From the IMG/VR virus record IMGVR_UViG_3300020198_001775, positions 1-32,542 of that record: 32,542 bases of DNA. One strand, written 5' to 3'. Of the stretch, positions 8,288 to 14,973 are shown in pieces. The translations under genes and the position numbers were made by a program. Every line of letters begins with the position of its first letter. Within the stretch, counting starts at the first letter, position 1. The notes below the pieces were generated by a model that saw nothing but the letters and a program-made list of their open reading frames with translations, ran no database searches and was not told where the DNA came from. Source of the stretch: a virus.

Positions 8288-8312
8288 CACGACCCTGCGA
8301 AACAGGGTCGTG
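8288..8312 (-). terminator. 10-bp perfect stem-loop between the RfaH-like gene and the glycosyltransferase
   Basis: CACGACCCTG and CAGGGTCGTG form a perfect 10-bp stem with a 5-base loop. It stands 58 bases after the RfaH-like stop and 48 bases before the glycosyltransferase ATG. On the minus strand it is followed by an interrupted pyrimidine stretch (CTTCTTCTGGCTTTT) rather than a clean T-run. It may end the RfaH-like transcript or act as an attenuator in the glycosyltransferase leader. Confidence 0.5.
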
Positions 8313-8334
8313 AATGGCACGAATGTCTGAGATG

Positions 8335-8362
8335 TTTACATAGAGTGCAGCGCTTGGGTCAA
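8335..8362 (-). promoter_or_regulatory. Candidate sigma-70 promoter for the glycosyltransferase gene
   Basis: On the minus strand TTGACC (-35, five of six matches) and TGTAAA (-10, four of six) are separated by 16 bases, just past the RfaH-like stop. A transcript from here would pass through the 10-bp hairpin before reaching the ATG at 8239. This rests on pattern matching only. Confidence 0.3.
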
Positions 8363-8370
8363 GCTTTGGG

Positions 8371-9303
8371 CTACCCGGCCTTGCGCAGCCGCCCGGCATC
8401 GATCTGCATGGACACGGGTTTGGCGAGGATTTCGAGCAGGATGAAGGCGCGGCGCTCGGCGTCTGCCGTCTGGTAGATCGCCTCAATGCCGGCGAATGGG
8501 CCGTCGGTGATGACCACCGAATCGCCGCTGTGGAACATGGCTTCGGTGGGCAGGGTCCGCTCCCGCTGGCGCAGCAGATCGACCAGGTTGTCATCCACTT
8601 TGGCCGCTCTAGCTCCGAAATGCACCAGCTGGCTCACCCCCAGGGTGGAGCGGATCGGTGACCAGCTTTTGCCTTGGTCGCTGCTGTCCAGCCGGATGAA
8701 TAGGTAGCGCGGGAACATGGGCTCGGTGGCGACCTCTGCCTTGCGCCGCCGGATTCGCTCGATGCGCATCTGGGGCCGGTAACACTCGTAGCCCTGACGT
8801 TCCAGGTTGGCCAGGGCGATGTCTTCTTGGCGGGGTTTGGTGTGGACCAGGTACCAAGAGAGCGTGCTGGGTGCTGAGGACTCAGTGCTGAGTGGGGTGG
8901 CTTCGTCACTGCTGATGACGGCCAGCACGGGTGGCGTGGCAGGTGGTGGCTCGTTTGGCGGCGGCAGCGGCGCCGGTGTCGGCGATGAAGTGGCCACAGA
9001 GACCTGTTGCAGGATGGGCGAGAGCTTGAAACCGGCATGATCCGCCATCGCCCGCAGCAAGGTCAAAGGTCGTTCACTGGCCAGCACCTGCTCGATCAGC
9101 ATCGCGGCCTCGTGCCGCTCGATGTCTTGCACATCGGCCGGCAGGTAGTGAATCGACAAGCCCCGCTGCACGATGGGCGGGCCAATGCCCCGCAGCCGAA
9201 GGTCTTGCAGTTGCCGTGTGGTCAGGCCCATGCGATCAGCGACCTGGGACGCACTGAGCGTGGTGGCCGGTGTTGGCGTGGAGCGGTCGTTTTTGTTCTG
9301 CAT
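8371..9303 (-). CDS. RfaH-like transcription antiterminator fused to an N-terminal helix-turn-helix
   Basis: 310 residues in three parts. Residues about 15-65 resemble the AlpA/excisionase (MerR-like) HTH: LSASQVADRMG, then LRLRGIGPP. A Pro/Ser/Thr-rich linker spans about 103-148. Residues 149-246 are an NGN domain and 258-295 a KOW domain. EPMFPRYLF, TLGVSQLVHFGA and GDSVVITDGPFAG align better with E. coli RfaH than with NusG. RfaH binds RNA polymerase paused at ops sites and suppresses termination in long surface-polysaccharide operons; an exact ops site is in this window. RfaH itself is about 160 residues, so the 148-residue N-terminal half is extra. The frame is unbroken and no start codon lies near the NGN boundary, so the fusion looks genuine. 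GGAG sits just before the ATG. The prophage terminator lies immediately upstream. Confidence 0.88.
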   Translation of the reverse strand: MQNKNDRSTPTPATTLSASQVADRMGLTTRQLQDLRLRGIGPPIVQRGLSIHYLPADVQDIERHEAAMLIEQVLASERPLTLLRAMADHAGFKLSPILQQVSVATSSPTPAPLPPPNEPPPATPPVLAVISSDEATPLSTESSAPSTLSWYLVHTKPRQEDIALANLERQGYECYRPQMRIERIRRRKAEVATEPMFPRYLFIRLDSSDQGKSWSPIRSTLGVSQLVHFGARAAKVDDNLVDLLRQRERTLPTEAMFHSGDSVVITDGPFAGIEAIYQTADAERRAFILLEILAKPVSMQIDAGRLRKAG

Positions 9304-9370
9304 GCTCCGATGAAGGCGCTGTTTGCGAACAAAGCCAAGTCAATCCAGCACAGTTGCGCGCCACCAACGA

Positions 9371-9429
9371 CAAAAGACCCCGCCTCCACCACCTGCCGGG
9401 GTTGGCAGATGATGAAGACGGGGTCTTCT
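9371..9429 (-). terminator. Intrinsic terminator at the end of the prophage late operon
   Basis: Arms AAGACCCCG (9374-9382) and CGGGGTCTT (9419-9427) form a 9-bp stem. Within the 36-base loop is a smaller CTGCC/GGCAG hairpin. On the minus strand the stem is followed by TTTTG. It sits about 45 bases past the Rz stop and would insulate the RfaH-like gene from phage late transcription. The rest of the 169-base gap (9304-9472) shows no gene. It is the natural place to look for a phage attachment site, but none was recognised. Confidence 0.7.
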
Positions 9430-9472
9430 GGGGGGATTCAGCGGCGCTGCGCTGCCGAAATTGGCCCGCTCG

Positions 9473-9958
9473 CTAGCGCGTCTGGCGGATCCAGTCCTGC
9501 AGGGCTTTCAGTTGCTCGGCGTTTTCAATGCAGGTTTGGTAGTTGGTGACGACGGTAGCGGCAACGGCAGAGAGCGCAAGTCCTTCGGCGGGCGCATCAG
9601 CATCTCCGGGGGCTGTGGGCAACTCACCGGCGGCGGCAGCGTCGTGCAGGCTGACAAAGCCACGGTGGACAGTGCAAGCAACATCGGCTTGAACGGGGAC
9701 ATAAACGGGTACCTCCTGGATGAGGGTGTCGCCCTTTTCTCGGACGACCTGGATGCGGTCGACGTACTGGGTGACGACTTGGACGGTGGCTTGCGCCTGC
9801 CGGGTTTGCGCTTGGGCCTGAGCCTGCTGCTGTGCGACTGTGGCGGCGTCCCACTGGGCATGAACGTAACTCGCGCCCTTTAGCCAGCCGAAGCCGAACA
9901 GAGCGATGCCAAGCACCGCCAGGGCCAGCAGCCGGTTTGGCCACGAGATCAGGCTCAC
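9473..9958 (-). CDS. Rz-like spanin, inner-membrane subunit
   Basis: 161 residues from a GTG at 9958 whose GTGA overlaps the endolysin stop. An N-terminal transmembrane segment (about residues 8-26, LLALAVLGIALFGFGW) is followed by a Gln/Ala-rich helical periplasmic domain, as in i-spanins that bridge to the outer-membrane Rz1 lipoprotein and fuse the two membranes in the last step of lysis. An ORF extension to 10087 reads back into the endolysin gene and lacks a reason to be used. Position after holin and endolysin and the embedded Rz1 support the call. Confidence 0.85.
   Translation of the reverse strand: MSLISWPNRLLALAVLGIALFGFGWLKGASYVHAQWDAATVAQQQAQAQAQTRQAQATVQVVTQYVDRIQVVREKGDTLIQEVPVYVPVQADVACTVHRGFVSLHDAAAAGELPTAPGDADAPAEGLALSAVAATVVTNYQTCIENAEQLKALQDWIRQTR
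9508..9702 (-). CDS. Rz1-like outer-membrane spanin lipoprotein embedded in Rz
   Basis: A 64-residue frame lying wholly inside the Rz gene in another reading frame. It begins with a short hydrophobic signal (MLLALSTVALSAC) ending in a lipobox with the acylated cysteine at residue 19, followed by a Pro-rich body (TTLPPPVSCPQPP) typical of Rz1. The ATG at 9702 is preceded by AGGAGG nine bases upstream, which is better than the internal ATG at 9684. It would be anchored to the outer membrane and pair with Rz. Confidence 0.85.
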   Translation of the reverse strand: MSPFKPMLLALSTVALSACTTLPPPVSCPQPPEMLMRPPKDLRSLPLPLPSSPTTKPALKTPSN

Positions 9959-10464
9959 GGCGCTTCCCCGATGCACTGCCGGTATTCGGCCTCGCGGCGC
10001 TTGGCCAAGCCACCGCAGAGGCGTGCATTGGTGGGCAGCGCACAGTCCTTGCCCTGAAAGAAGCGCCAACGCAGCAGCTCTTGGCACGCACCGGGGTAGT
10101 CCTGGCTGTTGAGCTTTTTGACGAGGGTGGACTGGCAGAACGCGCGCGGGCCCACGTTGTAGGCAAAGCTGACGTAGGCGTCGTACTCGTGCTGGGCCAG
10201 CGGAACCGTGACGCAGGTTTTGAGGGCACCTTCGAACTGCTGGACATCGCGCAGCGCCCGGGCCAAGGCCTGGGGCGGCGTGGTGGTGTCGCCCAGGCGC
10301 ACGGGCGAGCCGTCAGCACGGGTGGTGCTGCCAAAGCCGAGCGTGGGCACATCGCCCTTGACCGGAATGATGGCGCGGTCGCTGTAGCCCTCGTGCAGCA
10401 CCAGGCCCACCAGGGCGGCGGCCGACAGGCCCAGCGCGGCCACGGCGGTGCGGGGGCGCCTCAT
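9955..10464 (-). CDS. Phage lysozyme / endolysin (GH24)
   Basis: 169 residues. An N-terminal hydrophobic segment (residues 7-23, no clear cleavage site) resembles a signal-anchor-release domain, which would export the enzyme by Sec and hold it inactive until the membrane is depolarised. The catalytic region begins HEGYSDRAIIPVKGD with Glu25 as the likely acid; Asp38 and Thr41 are candidates for the rest of the triad, followed by LGFGST. Several cysteines in the body are compatible with disulphide control. It cleaves the glycan backbone of peptidoglycan. It overlaps the holin-like gene upstream by four bases and Rz downstream by four bases. Confidence 0.9.
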   Translation of the reverse strand: MRRPRTAVAALGLSAAALVGLVLHEGYSDRAIIPVKGDVPTLGFGSTTRADGSPVRLGDTTTPPQALARALRDVQQFEGALKTCVTVPLAQHEYDAYVSFAYNVGPRAFCQSTLVKKLNSQDYPGACQELLRWRFFQGKDCALPTNARLCGGLAKRREAEYRQCIGEAP

Positions 10465-10703
10465 GGCTGTACCTCATGCATCTTGGGCTGGGCCACCAGG
10501 CGCGCCACGGTGGCACCCAGACTGGCGGCAAAGGCCAGCAGCACGAACAGGCCCCGGGGCAGGACGTCGCCCAAGAAAGGCAACACCACCTCGGCCGCCG
10601 TGAAGCACGCGGCCAGCAGCGAGAAACGGATGCTCCAGGCCTGGCGCAGCACGCGCGGCCAGTTGGTCAGCAGACTGGGAGTGGGCATATTCACGGGCTT
10701 CAT
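10461..10703 (-). CDS. Holin-like small membrane protein
   Basis: 80 residues with two hydrophobic stretches (about 27-46 and 50-68), separated by a short turn with Pro-Arg. That layout suits a small phage holin or related membrane protein. The ATG at 10703 overlaps the previous stop (ATGA) and the gene overlaps the endolysin by four bases, so it belongs to the lysis cassette. A longer open frame up to 10895 is antisense-free but runs through the neighbouring gene and is not needed. Function as holin is inferred from position and topology. Confidence 0.65.
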   Translation of the reverse strand: MKPVNMPTPSLLTNWPRVLRQAWSIRFSLLAACFTAAEVVLPFLGDVLPRGLFVLLAFAASLGATVARLVAQPKMHEVQP

Positions 10704-10990
10704 TGCGTGCCTCCCATGAGCTTCAATTTGATGGCCGCACCGACCAGGATGACGGCCAGCAGCCCAGTGGTGGCCACCTTGATGATGGTTTGCCAGGCGG
10801 TGTGGCGGGCCTCGCGCCAGGCTTCGAGCAGGTCGCGCAGTTCGCGGATGTCGCGCGCGGCGTGGCCGTTTTCCAGGCCGAGGTGAGCCAGGCAACGCTC
10901 GGCTCCGCGTTCGGCGGCGCGGGTGAGCAGGTCGTCCAGGTCTTCGGGGCGCAGGGTGATGGCGGCCTCGCTGGTTTCAGTTTCAGACAT
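10700..10990 (-). CDS. Small phage protein with C-terminal membrane helix (lysis cassette)
   Basis: 96 residues. The N-terminal two thirds are acidic and helical (a RAAERGAERCLAHLGL segment, then a coiled-coil-like ELRDLLEAWREAR), and the C-terminus carries one hydrophobic helix (about 70-90). This is the layout of a family of uncharacterised phage proteins (DUF6127-like, from memory) found beside holins. The ATG at 10990 has GGAG eight bases upstream. It is the first gene after a strong terminator, so the lysis genes must be reached by readthrough, antitermination or a local promoter. It might be a holin, an antiholin or an accessory factor. Confidence 0.65.
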   Translation of the reverse strand: MSETETSEAAITLRPEDLDDLLTRAAERGAERCLAHLGLENGHAARDIRELRDLLEAWREARHTAWQTIIKVATTGLLAVILVGAAIKLKLMGGTQ

Positions 10991-11006
10991 CGGTGGTCTC
11001 CAAAGC

Positions 11007-11040
11007 AAAACGCCCGCACTGGCGTGTAACCAAGCGGGCG
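11007..11040 (-). terminator. Intrinsic terminator between the oxygenase gene and the lysis cassette
   Basis: CGCCCGC (11011-11017) and GCGGGCG (11034-11040) form a GC-rich stem with a 16-base loop. On the minus strand the stem is followed directly by TTTTGC. It ends the tail-fibre/oxygenase segment 20 bases after that operon's last stop. Confidence 0.72.
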
Positions 11041-11060
11041 CGGTGTTGTTGAGGGGATAG

Positions 11061-11642
11061 TCAGGTTTTCAGGGGAATGCGGTGGGCGTCCCACAGGCCC
11101 GTCGGGCAGCACATGGAAAGCAGCAGGATGTAACGCGGTCGCAGCCCCTGCGCGGTGGTCACCGCGTGGATATGGGCACTGGCCGCGTAGGCGTGCAATT
11201 CACGCTCCTCGATGGGCCAGTGGGTGTTCTGACCGCGCTCATCTTTGAGCCACAACTCGCCACCGACGTCGGCCTGCCGGATCAGGACGTTGAGCCGGAT
11301 GACATCAAAGCCTTCCAAGGGCGTTGGGTCACGGTGGGCATAGGTATCGCCACCGGGCAGCGTTGCCACCAGGATGACGCCATCGCCTTGTGCGGTTGGC
11401 TCCGGTCGGGATCCATCTGGCCAGTGATACAGCGCACGCACCCGCTCAAAGATCTGACGTGCCTCATCGGGGATGGCAAAGGACGTCTGCTGGCGGGTGG
11501 TCAGGCGCTCACCATAACCCCAACGTCCACGGCTCAGACCCGGCTTGAGCAAACCGCCGGGCTGTACATTGGCGTCAAACCAGCGCACCAGTTCTTGCCG
11601 CTCGGCCTCGCTGATGAACTCGGGGTGACGATCAAAGCGCAT
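11061..11642 (-). CDS. 2OG-Fe(II) oxygenase-like protein
   Basis: 193 residues. An HxD pair (HRD, His103 and Asp105) and a distal His159 followed by an Arg (about 170, in RPRYIL) fit the iron- and 2-oxoglutarate-binding residues of the prolyl-hydroxylase-type double-stranded beta-helix family. Between them lies a VGGELWLKD segment typical of the fold. The ATG at 11642 overlaps the cupin stop by one base (TGATG), so the two are coupled. An upstream extension to 11732 would run through the cupin gene. Such oxygenases occur in many phage late regions, where they may hydroxylate a phage structural protein or a host molecule. The substrate here is unknown. Confidence 0.75.
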   Translation of the reverse strand: MRFDRHPEFISEAERQELVRWFDANVQPGGLLKPGLSRGRWGYGERLTTRQQTSFAIPDEARQIFERVRALYHWPDGSRPEPTAQGDGVILVATLPGGDTYAHRDPTPLEGFDVIRLNVLIRQADVGGELWLKDERGQNTHWPIEERELHAYAASAHIHAVTTAQGLRPRYILLLSMCCPTGLWDAHRIPLKT

Positions 11643-12124
11643 CAGACGGTGTCCATCGGCACCGGTGTAATCCGGAAGTAGCGCTCCGACTTGGCGCCGG
11701 CAACCAGCGGGTGCGTCTCGTCGCCGAACCACTTGCCTTCGGGAATGTCGTCCGGGTTCATGATGTCCTCGACCTTGGTGCCATTGCGAACGGCGTGGAT
11801 GCAGTACGCCACAGAGTCATCCTCCAAGGCCTCGATCAGGTGTTCCTTGCCGGCGGCGACAAACACGATGGTAGGCGCTGCGAACTCGGCCAACCGGTCT
11901 TCCACACGCACACGGAAGCGTCCCTTGGCCAGCAATGTCTGGTGATCGAAAGCGTGCTTGTGGCCGCAGTTGCGGTCGCCGGCCTTCCTGAAATGCATTT
12001 GCTTGATCCAGGTGTTGGCGACCAGGCTCACTTTTTCATCGGGGGACGAAGAGTCGGAGGGAAAGGCAGCCGGTCCAACGGTGCTGCACTGGGCTTTCTT
12101 GTTGATGGTCAGGTTGTCAGTCAT
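11642..12124 (-). CDS. Cupin-like phage protein
   Basis: 160 residues. HKHAFDHQ (His55, His57, His61) followed by Gly69 resembles cupin motif 1. AGKEHLI (His95) resembles motif 2, so a metal-binding beta-barrel is likely at about 40-115. The N-terminus is polar and probably flexible, and the C-terminus is unassigned. GAGG six bases upstream supports the ATG. It is coupled to the oxygenase-like gene by a one-base overlap and lies between the tail fibre genes and that enzyme, suggesting a joint role. Function is not known. Confidence 0.65.
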   Translation of the reverse strand: MTDNLTINKKAQCSTVGPAAFPSDSSSPDEKVSLVANTWIKQMHFRKAGDRNCGHKHAFDHQTLLAKGRFRVRVEDRLAEFAAPTIVFVAAGKEHLIEALEDDSVAYCIHAVRNGTKVEDIMNPDDIPEGKWFGDETHPLVAGAKSERYFRITPVPMDTV

Positions 12125-12125
12125 G

Positions 12126-12359
12126 TCATACCTCTACGGCAGGGATGGTTTCAGAGGGATTGGGGGCTGGTGCGGCCCGCATCACCACCTGGCCGTCGAT
12201 GTAATACAAGGCTTGGCCCTCAGGGCAGTTGCTCAATTCGTCCATTACGTCGGTGGGCGTTTCGAGCAAGTCGGATTCGGTGACGAGCTGGTCGTCGGGA
12301 TAGCGATAGCAGTCGGTGATCAGGCCGCTGTCGGGCGCGATGCGGATGTAGTTGCGCAT
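12126..12359 (-). CDS. Small phage protein downstream of tail fibre gene
   Basis: 77 residues, MRNYIRIAPDSG at the start, acidic overall, with a short YYIDGQVVMR strand. AGGAG six bases before the ATG supports translation. It follows the receptor-binding candidate gene and precedes the cupin gene by one base. Its place suits a tail-fibre assembly or chaperone-like protein, but I do not recognise the family. Confidence 0.6.
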   Translation of the reverse strand: MRNYIRIAPDSGLITDCYRYPDDQLVTESDLLETPTDVMDELSNCPEGQALYYIDGQVVMRAAPAPNPSETIPAVEV

Positions 12360-12393
12360 GGTGTGCTCCTGGTATTCGTTAGATCATTTGGAA

Positions 12394-13287
12394 TCAAGCC
12401 GTACGCAGGAACAGTAGCGAGCCAATTCCCGCGCTTTCGGCGATGCGGATTTCCATGCCGCCCGAGTTGTTGTAGTAAGGCGCGTACTGCGATCGAGTCT
12501 GCAGTTCGATCACATCCCCAGTGTTGAGCGTGACCGCAACAGGCGCTGAGTACAGGTAGTTGGAAACGTACGTCGTGCTGTTGGTGGACACTGCCACCTT
12601 CTCGACTCCATTGACCAGCACGCGGGCGTAGCCGTAGCAGTAATTGGTGCCCTTGCCATAGAAGTAACGGCCGACTTGCGTCTTGGCATACAGGTTGACT
12701 ACGGAGCCACTTTTACCGTTGAAGGTATGCACACCCCGTTGTGTCCAGGCTGTACTGGGATGACTCCCAGTGATGCCGATCGGCGTGTTGACCGTCCCGG
12801 CCGTGGTCAGCGTCGCGGCCGCAGCTTCAAACAGCGTGGTCGGCTCCACGATCGGCGTCTTGCCAAAGATGCGCCAGGTGGTGCCGGTGCTGACGCACAG
12901 ACACGAGATGCCCGGTGCGAGCGTGATCGTGATGCTGCCGTCGATGGTCTCGCTGGCATACGGATCAATGGTGATCGTTCCTGAACCGGAATTGCATACG
13001 GCAAAGGCGAACCCTGAACCCAGACTGGCGGAGGCAGAAAGGCTCAGCGTCCAGGTGCCACTGCAGTCGATCAATCGACCTCGATCGGCCGTCACAACGG
13101 TGTAGGCAGCGGTCTTGGTGAGCACGCCACTGACCAAGGCGCCCATGGTGGCCAAGGCAGTGGCAATCGCACCATCGGCACCCAGCAGTGAGGCCAGGAA
13201 TTCACGCTGATCGGTAATGGCTTGCTTGAACTGGGCTTCGGTAACGGTGGAGCCCGTGAAGGATGAACTGGCGGGTAAAGCGGGCAT
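12394..13287 (-). CDS. Distal tail fibre / receptor-binding candidate
   Basis: 297 residues. The N-terminal 45 residues are helical (EAQFKQAITDQREFLASLLG). The rest is Ser/Thr/Gly-rich beta structure, with a middle block (about 55-145) containing a TYVV-type repeat-like strand pattern common to phage fibres and a C-terminal block (about 185-290) rich in Tyr, Asn and Gly that could be the receptor-binding head. GGAG seven bases upstream of the ATG supports the start. The ATG abuts the stop of the preceding gene. No enzymatic motif was seen. Binding of a host surface polysaccharide is a guess from position. Confidence 0.7.
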   Translation of the reverse strand: MPALPASSSFTGSTVTEAQFKQAITDQREFLASLLGADGAIATALATMGALVSGVLTKTAAYTVVTADRGRLIDCSGTWTLSLSASASLGSGFAFAVCNSGSGTITIDPYASETIDGSITITLAPGISCLCVSTGTTWRIFGKTPIVEPTTLFEAAAATLTTAGTVNTPIGITGSHPSTAWTQRGVHTFNGKSGSVVNLYAKTQVGRYFYGKGTNYCYGYARVLVNGVEKVAVSTNSTTYVSNYLYSAPVAVTLNTGDVIELQTRSQYAPYYNNSGGMEIRIAESAGIGSLLFLRTA

Positions 13288-13515
13288 TTACTGTCTCCAC
13301 ATCAGGGTGGAGGTGTTGAGACTCCACATGGGGGTATCGGGGCCGAGCACCGCGCGCGCTTCAAGCATCAGCATGGTCTCGACGCCATTGAGGTTTTGTT
13401 TGAGGAACAGGCGGCCGTCATAGGTATTGATGGCCAGCTCGCCCAGTTGCAATTGCGCCGTGGTCGGCACTCGGCCAGACACAGCGGTTTGTTTGACCTT
13501 GATGGTTTGCGGCAT
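13288..13515 (-). CDS. Short fibre protein with Mtd-like N-terminal domain
   Basis: 75 residues. The opening MPQTIKVKQTA and the LQLGELAINTYDGRLF segment resemble the N-terminal domain of major tropism determinant-type fibres. The adjacent larger fibre gene begins with a near copy (MPQTIQIKRST, then SLAAGELAWSETSKNLF). The protein is little more than this domain plus a short tail that ends MWSLNTSTLMWRQ, reminiscent of the C-terminus of the I-J protein (MWQANAASLMWRY). It may be an adaptor that anchors the next fibre or a truncated duplicate. It is 12 bases downstream of the larger fibre gene. Confidence 0.65.
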   Translation of the reverse strand: MPQTIKVKQTAVSGRVPTTAQLQLGELAINTYDGRLFLKQNLNGVETMLMLEARAVLGPDTPMWSLNTSTLMWRQ

Positions 13516-13527
13516 CGCCCTGCCCCG

Positions 13528-14727
13528 TCAGAAACTACCGCCATCAATCACTGCGCTGGTCGACAGTGCATCCGTGATACCAAAGCCTGCCAAGGTGGTG
13601 GGTTTGCCAGTGACACTGCTCCACGCCGGGGTGTTGGTCGTGGTGCCGGCAACGGTGAGTCGGCCCTTGGCGTCCACCGTGAAGGTCGGAATCAAGGCGC
13701 CAGCGCCGTAACTGGCCGCCGTCACACCAGTGCTGGCCAAGGTGGCAGAACCCGTGACGTTGGCCGAGCCATCAAAGGCGGCGGACGTCCAACTCACATC
13801 GCCCGTCATGGCGATGGTTCGAGCCGTCAGGAGCTTGGTGGCGGTACCCGCATTGCCCGTGATGGTGGTGATGGTCACGGCACCTGTGGCACCGTTGACG
13901 CTGGAGACCGAGTCGGTGTTGTCGATCTTGTCCCAGGCCGCGCCGTTGCTGACGATCCAGTCCCCCACCTGCCAGTCGGTGATGCCGCTGACGTTGGTGG
14001 CGCCTGCGGTGGCCACCTTGTAATAGAAGCCCTTGTTGCTGCTGGACGCAGTAGGGATAGTGGGCGTGTTGGTGCTGGCGTTCCAGGTGCCCTGGTAATT
14101 CATGCCACCAATGGCCACCGCCGGCAACTGCGAGGTTGGCACCTTGCCGTCTGCACCCAGACCCGCCACACCGTTGGCCGCACCAATGGCCGAGGTGGCA
14201 ATGGCGCCGATCGCTGCTGGCGTGGGCAAGGCATGAACGTGGTCGGCGCGTGCGGCGGTGGTAGCGGTGCCGGCTGTTGCACTGGCCGCCAGCGAACTGG
14301 GTGCAGCAGTGGTCAGGCCCAAGGCATCGGTGATGCCGTAGCCACTGAGTGTGGTTGGCTTGCCTGTGATCGAGGTCCAAGCCGGGGTGATGGACATATT
14401 GGCCGCCGCCGTCAATCGCCCCTTGGCATCGACCGTGAACTGGCCGACCTGGGTGGCGCTGCCGTAACTGCCAGCGGTGACACCGGTTGCAGGCAAAGCC
14501 ACCGCGACTCCGGCAGACACGGTTCCGGTGCCAGACACGTCGCCGGAGATGGCTAGGCTGTCTGCCTTCTTGGCAAAGGTACCTGCACCGGCGATGGCGG
14601 TGATGGCGTTCCCACTCTCACCGATGAAGAGGTTCTTGGAGGTTTCCGACCAGGCCAATTCGCCTGCCGCCAGGGACGGCGGTGTGGCGGTGGTGGTCGA
14701 GCGTTTGATCTGGATGGTTTGGGGCAT
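13528..14727 (-). CDS. Tail fibre protein with internal repeat
   Basis: 399 residues. An Mtd-type N-terminal domain occupies about 1-50. The rest is Gly/Ala/Thr/Ser-rich, with two copies of a block holding FTVDAKGRLT and ITGKPTTLSGYGITDAL, at residues 83-137 and 335-389, which are typical phage fibre shaft repeats. Between them is a region (about 205-285) with GTWNAST and WQVGDWIVSNG that looks like a separate globular insert. AAGGAG seven bases before the ATG supports the start. It would form a trimeric fibre attached near the baseplate. The gene sits between a collagen-like small gene and a short gene sharing its N-terminus. Confidence 0.8.
   Translation of the reverse strand: MPQTIQIKRSTTTATPPSLAAGELAWSETSKNLFIGESGNAITAIAGAGTFAKKADSLAISGDVSGTGTVSAGVAVALPATGVTAGSYGSATQVGQFTVDAKGRLTAAANMSITPAWTSITGKPTTLSGYGITDALGLTTAAPSSLAASATAGTATTAARADHVHALPTPAAIGAIATSAIGAANGVAGLGADGKVPTSQLPAVAIGGMNYQGTWNASTNTPTIPTASSSNKGFYYKVATAGATNVSGITDWQVGDWIVSNGAAWDKIDNTDSVSSVNGATGAVTITTITGNAGTATKLLTARTIAMTGDVSWTSAAFDGSANVTGSATLASTGVTAASYGAGALIPTFTVDAKGRLTVAGTTTNTPAWSSVTGKPTTLAGFGITDALSTSAVIDGGSF
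13561..13725 (-). repeat. Tail fibre internal repeat, copy 2
   Basis: This encodes residues 335-389 of the fibre protein. It matches copy 1 at 14317-14481 in the order VTA(G/A)SYG, FTVDAKGRLT, TPAW, TGKPTTL, GITDAL. The copies have diverged in their third codon positions, so the duplication is old. Confidence 0.75.
14317..14481 (-). repeat. Tail fibre internal repeat, copy 1
   Basis: This encodes residues 83-137 of the fibre protein and is the partner of the copy at 13561-13725, about 0.75 kb away. It could support recombination that shortens or swaps the insert between the copies. Confidence 0.75.
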
Positions 14728-14759
14728 GTTGGTGCTCCTTAATGTTTAGAACTGCCGAG

Positions 14760-14963
14760 TCAGAAGTAGCCGGCGTTTATGACGGCATCGGGGTCGAGCA
14801 CGCCTTGATCGCCTTTCTCACCTTTGGGGCCGGTGGGACCTGGCACACCGATGTTGGTGAGCACGGTGCGCAGGCCTTGTGGCTGCACCCGCACGGTTTG
14901 GGTGTCGGCTTGCACCGTGACGCCGGGCTGGCGCGGCGTGGTGATGGAGATGCGGATGGCCAT
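14760..14963 (-). CDS. Small protein with collagen-like segment
   Basis: 67 residues. A beta-rich N-terminus (about 1-38) is followed by GPTGPKGEKGDQG, four collagen-type G-x-y triplets, and a short tail. Phage fibres often use such collagen triplets to trimerise. The protein probably links the baseplate to the large fibre whose gene follows. The upstream ribosome binding site is weak and the ATG lies ten bases after the previous stop, so coupling is likely. Confidence 0.7.
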   Translation of the reverse strand: MAIRISITTPRQPGVTVQADTQTVRVQPQGLRTVLTNIGVPGPTGPKGEKGDQGVLDPDAVINAGYF

Positions 14964-14973
14964 GGGTCACCCG

